DNA from: Mesonia profundi
GTDB lineage: Bacteria; Bacteroidota; Bacteroidia; Flavobacteriales; Flavobacteriaceae
Direction of reading: 5' to 3'
NCBI RefSeq assembly: GCF_031085155.1
Contig: NZ_JAVHUL010000018.1
Location: forward strand, 1 to 64,000
Length of the DNA stretch: 64,000 nt
The notes beneath the pieces were generated by a model. The model was not told where the DNA came from, searched no databases, and saw nothing but the letters and a program-made list of their open reading frames with translations. Both the position numbers and the translations under genes were made by a program. Shown here piece after piece: positions 1-6,641 of this stretch (position 1 is the stretch's first letter; the number at the start of each line of letters is the position of its first letter).

Positions 1-483
1 AAATGGAACTAAAATTAAAAGGATTTTTTAACAAAGCGGCCTAATAAAATTAGTCACAAAATTACTAGGAAGTCCACAAGTCTAAAGGAGCGAGTCGAGA
101 ACCAGAACATCCAAAGTTTAAAACACCTAGGTTTTCTGCCCGTTATATTCAAATAGATTTGTGAGAATGATTCTTTTGCACTATTAAAAGTGACATTTTC
201 GGAAATCAAAGACTTCTCGATACATTTTTATTTTCACTATCGTTATAAGAAAAACACTCGAAGTGAAACGGAGTATTTTAAATTAGTCATGACTTAAAAA
301 TACTGTAAAATTGAGGAGTCTTTTAAATGTATGAAATCTAAAAAGTTCTTTGAAAAGATAATTTTAACTGAAAATAACTACTGCTTATCAATTAGTTAAA
401 ATCAAGTCTTTGATCTTGATTCTAATAGCACAGCGGGTCTTGGTTCTTTATCGAACAACAATAATCTTAAATATCAGTCTACA
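1..483. other. Gap without a recognisable gene
   Basis: This A+T-rich stretch lies downstream of the symporter gene on the minus strand and holds no open frame I can support. It contains wordy, partly inverted sequence, for example GACTTCTCGATACA (211-224) facing CACTCGAAGTG (255-265), which resembles the dispersed intergenic repeats common in Flavobacteriia. Bases around 438-455 (tcttggttctttatcga) recur in inverted form near 30,938-30,965, so part of the gap is a repeat family shared within the window. Confidence 0.5.
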
Positions 484-1653
484 CTAAAAATTACCTTTTT
501 TCACTATCTTATCTACAATTAAGGCTATCGCCCCATCTCCCGTAATGTTAGCTGCGGTTCCAAAGCTATCCATTGCGATGTAAAGGGCAATCATCAAAGC
601 TTGAGCTTCCGCATCAAAACCCAGCATCGATTGTAGAATTCCGATCGCCGCCATAATTGCGCCTCCGGGAACGCCAGGAGCGGCTACCATAGCTATACCC
701 AACATCATGACAAAACCAGCAAACATTCCGAAGTTAAAATCCATTCCCTGCATCAGCATCAAGGCCACAGCACAGGCTACAATTTTCATCGTACTTCCCG
801 CCAAATGTATGGTAGCACCCAACGGAATTACAAAATTGGCTACTTTAGGAGAAACGCCATTTAGTTCTGCCTGTTTCAGCGTAACCGGAATAGTCGCGGC
901 AGAAGACTGCGTCCCCAAGGCTGTAAAGTAAGCCGGAGCCATATTCAGTAAAGCTTTAATCGAATTTTTCTTGGCAATCGCTCCCGCAATCAAATATTGA
1001 ATAAGCATGAGTAAAATATGCATCACAAAAATAACTCCGATGATTTTTACAAAAACTCCCAATACCGATGCCACCTGACCTTTAAAGGCTATCGCCGAAA
1101 AAATACTTAAGATGTATAGCGGCAACAATGGGATAATGACTTTTTCGATGAGCATCATGATGATTTTTTGAAAATCAGACGCCACGTTTTTTAAATTACT
1201 TTCTCCCAAAGGCGCTAAGCCCAGGCCTATCAAAAATGCCAAGACCAAAGCAGACATCACATCCAAAACCGGAGGAATACTAATAGAAAAATAAGGCAAT
1301 AATTCGCGTGAAGTTTCTTCTACCGTCGTCGCTGCTTGGGGATCTATAAATGAAGGAAAGATTCCCGAAGCTACAAAGTAGGTAGAAAAACCAGAAAATA
1401 AGGTAGAACCATAAGCGATTGCTGCGGTAATAACCAACAACTTTCCGGCACCTTTTCCTAAATCTCCAATGGCTGGCATAATTAATCCGAGGATAATCAA
1501 GGGAATGGCAAAACCTAGAAATTCACTAAAAAAGTGATTGAATGTATTAAAAACACGGTTCACAGATTCTGGCAAATACAATCCAAAAACGATTCCGAGA
1601 ATGATGGCGACAAATACTCTAAAAAGTAGGTTACTGGTAATCTTTTTAAACAT
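484..1653 (-). CDS. Dicarboxylate/amino acid:cation symporter (SLC1/DAACS family)
   Basis: A 389-residue inner-membrane protein with about eight hydrophobic segments and the SLC1 signatures: the serine-rich hairpin (SSAAT, residues 250-254), a PLGAT turn (277-281) and the last-helix motif with D362, N369 and D373 (MDSFGTAANITGD). Family members couple uptake of dicarboxylates, glutamate/aspartate or serine/threonine to Na+ or H+. The usual NMDGT sodium-site motif reads HLAGS here (283-287), so the substrate and ion cannot be transferred from the glutamate carriers; SstT-type carriers also vary at this place. It is a single gene, opposite in direction to the acetyltransferase that follows. The family is clear; the substrate is unknown. 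Confidence 0.9.
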   Translation of the reverse strand: MFKKITSNLLFRVFVAIILGIVFGLYLPESVNRVFNTFNHFFSEFLGFAIPLIILGLIMPAIGDLGKGAGKLLVITAAIAYGSTLFSGFSTYFVASGIFPSFIDPQAATTVEETSRELLPYFSISIPPVLDVMSALVLAFLIGLGLAPLGESNLKNVASDFQKIIMMLIEKVIIPLLPLYILSIFSAIAFKGQVASVLGVFVKIIGVIFVMHILLMLIQYLIAGAIAKKNSIKALLNMAPAYFTALGTQSSAATIPVTLKQAELNGVSPKVANFVIPLGATIHLAGSTMKIVACAVALMLMQGMDFNFGMFAGFVMMLGIAMVAAPGVPGGAIMAAIGILQSMLGFDAEAQALMIALYIAMDSFGTAANITGDGAIALIVDKIVKKGNF

Positions 1654-1734
1654 AATAGGGGGTTAAAATTATTGGAGATTTCCACAAAGATATTACCTTG
1701 CTTCTTCCTATTCTTGTTAAAAACGTACTAATTT

Positions 1735-2301
1735 ATGCATTTCGAAATTATACCTGCTCAAAAGGAACATGCCTTAGCTTCCGCGGAATTGATCTTGCAA
1801 GCGATGGAAGATTTAATTTATTTCTACATCGGGAAGGAAGACAAAGTAAAAGCAGTAGCTTTTTTACAACAACAATTTCTCATGGAAGAGAGTCTGTATA
1901 GCTATTCTAATACGCTAATTGCTATTTATGACAAAAAAATTGTAGGCGTGCTCATCGCTTATGATTCAAAGAAGCACCAAAGACTTCAGCAGAAATTAAA
2001 TCAATACCTTAAAGAAAATTATGCTTTTCATAATCGTTTAACTCCGGAAACGGAAGCTGAAGAGTTTTATTTGGATGCGCTGAGTGTAGATCCTACTTTT
2101 CGCGGACAAAAAATTGGAAGTCAACTTATACAGTTTGCCGAAAAACTAGCCCTAGAAAAGAAGCTTCCACACATAGGATTGCTAGTAGATGTAGAAAACC
2201 CAAAAGCCAAACGCTTATATGAGCGATTAGATTTTAAGGCCGTCAATAGCGTAAATTTAGGCAGACATGAATACGAGCATTTACAAAAGAAACTTTCCTA
2301 A
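1735..2301 (+). CDS. GNAT-family N-acetyltransferase
   Basis: A 188-residue cytosolic protein with a GNAT fold signature: a beta-strand followed by the acetyl-CoA pyrophosphate loop RGQKIGSQL (123-131), and the later VENPKAKRLYERLDF segment (153-167) typical of motif B. The acceptor substrate is not evident; candidates are a small amine or a ribosomal/protein N-terminus. Its stop codon and that of the convergent paaY share the four bases CTAA (2298-2301), so the two transcripts must overlap at their 3' ends. No transfer signs are visible. Confidence 0.88.
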   Translation: MHFEIIPAQKEHALASAELILQAMEDLIYFYIGKEDKVKAVAFLQQQFLMEESLYSYSNTLIAIYDKKIVGVLIAYDSKKHQRLQQKLNQYLKENYAFHNRLTPETEAEEFYLDALSVDPTFRGQKIGSQLIQFAEKLALEKKLPHIGLLVDVENPKAKRLYERLDFKAVNSVNLGRHEYEHLQKKLS

Positions 2302-2897
2302 TCGGTTTTTTTCATCTCTTGTAACGTCTTATAAAAATTTTCTTGTTCAGGTCGGTTTTGAGGAATTTCCCGTAAAGGTTCTACCTCTTCCAAGCTTTCG
2401 TGACAGTCTGATGGAAGTCGCTGATATAATTTAGTGCCAGCGGTTTTCCAAGCAATCATCTCGTCTGAAACTTCTTTAATTACTCTTGCAGGATTTCCGA
2501 CTACCAAACTCCGCTTCGGAATTTTGGTTTCGGCTTTAACAAAAGCCATTGCCCCAACAATAGATTCATCGCCAATCTCGGCATCGTCCATAATCACAGA
2601 ATTCATTCCGATAAGGCAATTTTCACCTAAGTTCGCGCCATGAATAATGGCTCCGTGGCCCACGTGAGCCCCTTTTTTTAAGGTGATACTCTTTCCTGGA
2701 AACATATGTACCGTACAATTCTCTTGAACGTTCACGCCGTCTTCCAAAATAATTTCACCCCAATCTCCGCGAATCGCAGCACCTGGACCAATATAACAGT
2801 CTTTCCCAATAATAACATTTCCCGTCACCGCCGCCAGGGGATGCACAAAACTACTTTCGTGAATTACGGGAATGTGGTCTTTGAATTTGTAGATCAT
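2298..2897 (-). CDS. paaY: PaaY-type hexapeptide-repeat protein (gamma-carbonic-anhydrase fold thioesterase)
   Basis: A 199-residue protein made of left-handed beta-helix hexapeptide repeats (VIIGKD, GAAIRG, NVQENC, AHVGHG, ANLGEN, AEIGDE across residues 17-125) with the metal-site histidines of the gamma-carbonic-anhydrase fold (CTVHMFPG and HVGHGAIIHG). Length and sequence match PaaY of phenylacetate clusters, which hydrolyses dead-end CoA thioesters such as 2-hydroxycyclohepta-1,4,6-triene-1-formyl-CoA. It is the last minus-strand gene of the paa cluster, separated from the enoyl-CoA hydratase gene by a four-helix-bundle cassette. The start at 2897 is preceded by the downstream arm (2917-2933) of the inverted repeat bounding that cassette. 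Confidence 0.88.
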   Translation of the reverse strand: MIYKFKDHIPVIHESSFVHPLAAVTGNVIIGKDCYIGPGAAIRGDWGEIILEDGVNVQENCTVHMFPGKSITLKKGAHVGHGAIIHGANLGENCLIGMNSVIMDDAEIGDESIVGAMAFVKAETKIPKRSLVVGNPARVIKEVSDEMIAWKTAGTKLYQRLPSDCHESLEEVEPLREIPQNRPEQENFYKTLQEMKKTD

Positions 2898-2916
2898 AAA
2901 ATAGTATATTAGTTTG

Positions 2917-2933
2917 TAGAGGTGAGTGGTGAG
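2917..2933. repeat. Left arm of 17-bp inverted repeat around four-helix-bundle gene 1
   Basis: TAGAGGTGAGTGGTGAG is the exact reverse complement of bases 3345-3361. It ends on the base before the four-helix-bundle stop codon and lies 20 bases upstream of the paaY start codon. Confidence 0.9.
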
Positions 2934-3302
2934 TTATTTACTTTTTAAATGCTTTATTAAGGATGAAGTCATTTTAGAAATTTCGGTGATTTGCTTCCTA
3001 TTTTCTTCATCTTCGTTAAAAGTGATATAACCTCTAATTCTAGCTTTTGTTGAAATAGCAACGCATTCATGAGAACTATCCCAAGCCATTTTTAAATACC
3101 TAATAAAGTTGGCATCAGTGCTGGCCGATCCTTCAGCTATATTTAAGGCTATAGAGTCTGCTGCTCTAATAAATTGAGAAGATAATTTATAAATTTCGTG
3201 AGTTGGAAAATTCTCTACTTGACTATTAACTGACTCGCCAAATCCCATTGCTCTTTGATAAACTTTTAAATCCTCAAATCTGAAATGGTATTGACTCTTC
3301 AT
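2934..3302 (-). CDS. Four-helix-bundle protein 1 (S23/IVS family)
   Basis: A 122-residue all-helical protein with the family core LSSQFIRAADSIALNIAEG (residues 40-58), matching the four-helix-bundle family first found as ORFs inside intervening sequences of 23S rRNA and related to Avd of diversity-generating retroelements. The biochemical role of the family is unclear; pentameric RNA/DNA-binding bundles are known. The gene sits alone between the enoyl-CoA hydratase gene and paaY, bounded by a perfect 17-bp inverted repeat whose left arm touches its stop codon. It is more distant from the two other copies in the window than they are from each other. No transposase is nearby. Confidence 0.88.
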   Translation of the reverse strand: MKSQYHFRFEDLKVYQRAMGFGESVNSQVENFPTHEIYKLSSQFIRAADSIALNIAEGSASTDANFIRYLKMAWDSSHECVAISTKARIRGYITFNEDEENRKQITEISKMTSSLIKHLKSK

Positions 3303-3344
3303 ATCAAAAAATATTTTTCTTTAACTTTTTCTCACGTCTCATCT

Positions 3345-3361
3345 CTCACCACTCACCTCTA
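3345..3361. repeat. Right arm of 17-bp inverted repeat around four-helix-bundle gene 1
   Basis: CTCACCACTCACCTCTA, perfect reverse complement of 2917-2933. It begins 13 bases after the stop codon of the upstream enoyl-CoA hydratase gene (3375) and is 43 bases before the four-helix-bundle ATG. The adjacent bases 3331-3343 (GATGAGACGTGAG on the minus strand) recur at 30880-30892. Confidence 0.9.
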
Positions 3362-3374
3362 AATATCTCACCTC

Positions 3375-4130
3375 TTATTTAAACTTCTTAAGCTTCTCTT
3401 TGGTAAAAGAAGAAAGAACCAAGCGTCCACTAATTTTTGCACGCTCGTTAAGGAGTTGATCCCAATCTTCGGTGCCGCGCCAAAACATTTGTTTCATTTC
3501 TTTTACGGCTTCGGGATTGTACCCACATAGATTTTTTGCTAAAGCGGCAATGCCTTCATCCAATTCTTCCGTATTGTCATATACGTTAGCGTACAAGCCT
3601 TTTTGCATCGCCCATTCTGGTGAATAAAAGGAATTGGCATCAATAGCGATTTGTGACATTCCGCTCGCGCCTAATTTACGTTGCACTGCTGGTCCAACCA
3701 CAAAAGGTCCAATCCCCAGGTTTAATTCACTTAATTTGATAGATGCAAATTTAGTCGCCATACAATAATCCATAGCAGAAGCTAAACCTACTCCGCCCCC
3801 TACGGTTTTTCCTTGTATACGACCAATAATGAATTTAGGACACTTACGCATCGCATTAATCACATTAGCAAAGCCCATAAAGAACTTCTCGCCCACTACC
3901 TCATCTTGTATATTGATTAGCTCGGTAAAACTGGCTCCAGCACAAAAAGTACGGTCCCCACCAGATTTTAGAACAATCACCAACACTTCTTTATTTTGTC
4001 CCATTTCGGTAATCGTATCGGTCAGTTGTGCCAATATATTTCCTGGCAAGGAGTTATGCGCTGGATGAAAAAATTCTATCGTAGCAATCTTATCTTCTAT
4101 GTGTTTGTTAACGTATGCTTCTTCGCTCAT
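3375..4130 (-). CDS. Enoyl-CoA hydratase/isomerase family protein (PaaF candidate)
   Basis: A crotonase-fold protein of about 251 residues. The oxyanion-hole segments are visible (FCAGAS and TVGGGVGLA). The second catalytic glutamate position is filled (KLSELNLG), but the first, normally in GGGxE, is Gly (GGGVG). That makes a simple reversible hydratase less certain and leaves an isomerase or specialised hydratase possible. In the paa pathway a 2,3-dehydroadipyl-CoA hydratase (PaaF) is needed and no other candidate is in the window, so this is the best one by context. The frame is open further upstream to 4208, but that extension is a hydrophobic run with no family match, and the ATG at 4130 begins the homologous part. 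Confidence 0.75.
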   Translation of the reverse strand: MSEEAYVNKHIEDKIATIEFFHPAHNSLPGNILAQLTDTITEMGQNKEVLVIVLKSGGDRTFCAGASFTELINIQDEVVGEKFFMGFANVINAMRKCPKFIIGRIQGKTVGGGVGLASAMDYCMATKFASIKLSELNLGIGPFVVGPAVQRKLGASGMSQIAIDANSFYSPEWAMQKGLYANVYDNTEELDEGIAALAKNLCGYNPEAVKEMKQMFWRGTEDWDQLLNERAKISGRLVLSSFTKEKLKKFK

Positions 4131-4383
4131 AGTATTTTTGTTTTGTATCCAAAAATAATGAATGTAAGCTATAATGACAATTAAAACCCATTGAAATAAG
4201 AAAGGCATATTCCGATTTCATTCCTTTACGGATTACTTTCAGATCAAAAAAAACAAATAATCCTTTATACACGTTAAACTTTTTCAGCTCATAGCAGTCT
4301 TACTTAGCGGAAAGAGGTATCTTTATTCAGTAAAAACACTTCAGAATTCACATTTATTTTAATTAATTAACATCATTTATTCC

Positions 4384-6525
4384 ATGAAAAAATTACTTTT
4401 TTGTTTATTCTTGGCTACATTCATTCTACCGGTAAGGGCAAATGAAGGAATGTGGTTTTTAATGCATATTGAACGTTTAAACTACGTAGATATGCAAAAA
4501 ATGGGGCTTCAGTTAACGCCCGAGGAAATCTATAGCATCAACAACCACAGTCTAAAAGATGCGATTGTACAATTTGGCGGTGGCTGTACCGCAGAAATTA
4601 TTTCAGACAAAGGCTTGGTACTTACCAACCACCACTGTGGTTACGGTAATATCGCCGAACTTTCTACCGAAGAAAACGATTACCTCAACAATGGTTTTTG
4701 GGCGAAAAACTATGAAGAAGAACTTAAACCAGAAAATCTTTCGGTTCGGTTTTTTGTACGTATGGACGATGTTTCCAAGCGTATGTTAGCGCAAGTAAAC
4801 GATTCTATGAGCGAAGATGAGCGCGAGGCAGCTCTTAACCGTGAAATCGCTAAAATACAGGAAGAGAATAATGAAGACGGCAAATATACCGTTTCTGTAA
4901 AGTCTTTTTATAGCGGTAACGAATTTTACTATTTTGTATATGAAGATTATAACGACGTACGCTTAGTAGGAACGCCTCCTAAAGATATTGGGAAATTTGG
5001 TGGAGATACAGATAACTGGGAATGGCCACGTCATACCGGAGACTTTTCTTTGTTTAGAGTTTATGCCGATCAGGATGGAAATCCGGCTGAATATTCTGAA
5101 GACAATGTGCCTTTAAATCCTAAATATCATTTACCAACGAGCATTAGAGGTTTTGAGGAAAATGATTTTGCTATGATTTTGGGTTACCCCGGAAGAACTA
5201 ACCGATGGATGCCTGCTGGCGGAATTGAGCAAAATGTAGAGTACGCTTATCCTGCTTGGGTAGAAGCTTCAAAAGCATCGATGGATGTGATGAAGAAATA
5301 TATGGATGAAAAGCCACAAGTGAATTTAGATTATGCTTCTAGTTATGCCGGAATTGCCAATTATTGGAAAAACAGACAAGGAATGATTGATGCGTTAAAG
5401 CAGCATAAAACGGCTAAAAGCAAACGCAAAGAAGAGAAGAAATTCCAACGATGGGCCAAGAAGCAGAAAACTGATAAGTATAAAAACGTGATGCCTGTTA
5501 TTAACGAGTATTACAGCAAAACCAACAAGAGCAGCGAGCACGACAACTATTTGATGCTGATGCTTAGAACGCGATTAGCTACGCTACCTTATCGCTTAGG
5601 AAAAACCACGGAGTATTACATTGATCAAAATGAAGCCAAGCAAGCAGAGGTGCTTCCTAAATTGGAGAAAGAAATCAATAATTTATATGATGGCCTTTAT
5701 CTTCCTTTAGAAAAAGAAGTATTAGCTACGCAGTTAAAGTTGTATTCCGACAAGGCCGATAATATTGCTCCTAAAGTAAAAGCAATTGCCGATGAAAATA
5801 ACAATAGTCAAGAAGCTTGGCAAACCTATATCGATCAAGCCGTAGAGAATAGTATCTTTAAATCTGAAGAATCTTTTACCGCATTTTTGAACAATCCTGA
5901 TATGGAGGTGCTTAAGAATGATCCTTTATATGTGCTTTCTACAGATTTATTAACGCGTTACAGAGCAAAGTCTGACGAAGAAAAAGAATGGGAAGACAAG
6001 TATCAAAAAGCTTTCCGATTGATGATTCAAGGAATGCGCAAGCAAAATCCTGATGAAAAGTATTACCCAGATGCGAACAGCACCTTGCGTTTGACTTACG
6101 GAAAAATCATTTCGCTTCCTAAAGATCCTAGCAATGATGCGAAGAAAAACTATTATACAACCTTAAAAGGAACCATCGCAAAATACCAACCGGGCGATGA
6201 GGAATTTAATATGCCTAAAAAGCTAGTTGATTTGTATGAAAGCAGAGATTTTGGTCAATATGCCGACAAAGACGGCTATTTACCAGTCAACTTTTTAACC
6301 GATAATGACATTACCGGTGGAAACTCTGGTTCTCCTGTTCTAAACGGAAAAGGAGAATTGATTGGATTGGCCTTTGATGGAAACATTGAAGCCATGGCCG
6401 GCGATGTTATTTTTGATGATAAATTACAACGTACCATTAGCGTTGACATCAGATACGTATTGTTTTTAATCGACAAATATGCCGGAGCCACACATCTTAT
6501 TGATGAATTGACTTTAGTGAAGTAA
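4384..6525 (+). CDS. dpp7: S46-family dipeptidyl peptidase, DPP7-like
   Basis: A 713-residue secreted or periplasmic serine peptidase with a signal peptide (1-19, ending VRA). Catalytic residues can be placed at H84 (TNHHCGY), D220 (HTGDF, tentative) and S648 (GGNSGSP). S46 enzymes release dipeptides from peptide N-termini and supply Bacteroidota with dipeptides. The residue 18 positions after the catalytic Ser is Gly (FDGN). In P. gingivalis DPP11 this position is Arg, giving Asp/Glu specificity, whereas DPP7 has Gly and prefers bulky hydrophobic P1 residues, so DPP7-like specificity is inferred. It is a single plus-strand gene interrupting the minus-strand paa cluster, ending at a very long hairpin. 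Confidence 0.93.
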   Translation: MKKLLFCLFLATFILPVRANEGMWFLMHIERLNYVDMQKMGLQLTPEEIYSINNHSLKDAIVQFGGGCTAEIISDKGLVLTNHHCGYGNIAELSTEENDYLNNGFWAKNYEEELKPENLSVRFFVRMDDVSKRMLAQVNDSMSEDEREAALNREIAKIQEENNEDGKYTVSVKSFYSGNEFYYFVYEDYNDVRLVGTPPKDIGKFGGDTDNWEWPRHTGDFSLFRVYADQDGNPAEYSEDNVPLNPKYHLPTSIRGFEENDFAMILGYPGRTNRWMPAGGIEQNVEYAYPAWVEASKASMDVMKKYMDEKPQVNLDYASSYAGIANYWKNRQGMIDALKQHKTAKSKRKEEKKFQRWAKKQKTDKYKNVMPVINEYYSKTNKSSEHDNYLMLMLRTRLATLPYRLGKTTEYYIDQNEAKQAEVLPKLEKEINNLYDGLYLPLEKEVLATQLKLYSDKADNIAPKVKAIADENNNSQEAWQTYIDQAVENSIFKSEESFTAFLNNPDMEVLKNDPLYVLSTDLLTRYRAKSDEEKEWEDKYQKAFRLMIQGMRKQNPDEKYYPDANSTLRLTYGKIISLPKDPSNDAKKNYYTTLKGTIAKYQPGDEEFNMPKKLVDLYESRDFGQYADKDGYLPVNFLTDNDITGGNSGSPVLNGKGELIGLAFDGNIEAMAGDVIFDDKLQRTISVDIRYVLFLIDKYAGATHLIDELTLVK

Positions 6526-6545
6526 ACTTAGTTTGCTAAGATTAG

Positions 6546-6620
6546 AAAGCCGTCTAATTGAGGAAATTTGTAATCCTGAAACAAGTTCAGGATTACAAAT
6601 TTCCTCAATTAGACGGCTTT
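6546..6620. terminator. Perfect 35-bp hairpin, bidirectional terminator between dpp7 and paaZ
   Basis: Bases 6546-6580 and 6586-6620 are perfect reverse complements (35 bp) around a 5-base loop (acaag). The outer ends are AAAGCC/GGCTTT, giving a U-tract in both directions, and the two flanking genes converge. The stem is two to three times longer than a usual intrinsic terminator. Confidence 0.92.
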
Positions 6621-6641
6621 TTCTATACCTTTACGGAAAGC

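Noticed and set aside
2934-3302. Calling the four-helix-bundle genes ribosomal protein S23
   Set aside because: That name is historical; the family comes from rRNA intervening sequences and is not a ribosomal protein.
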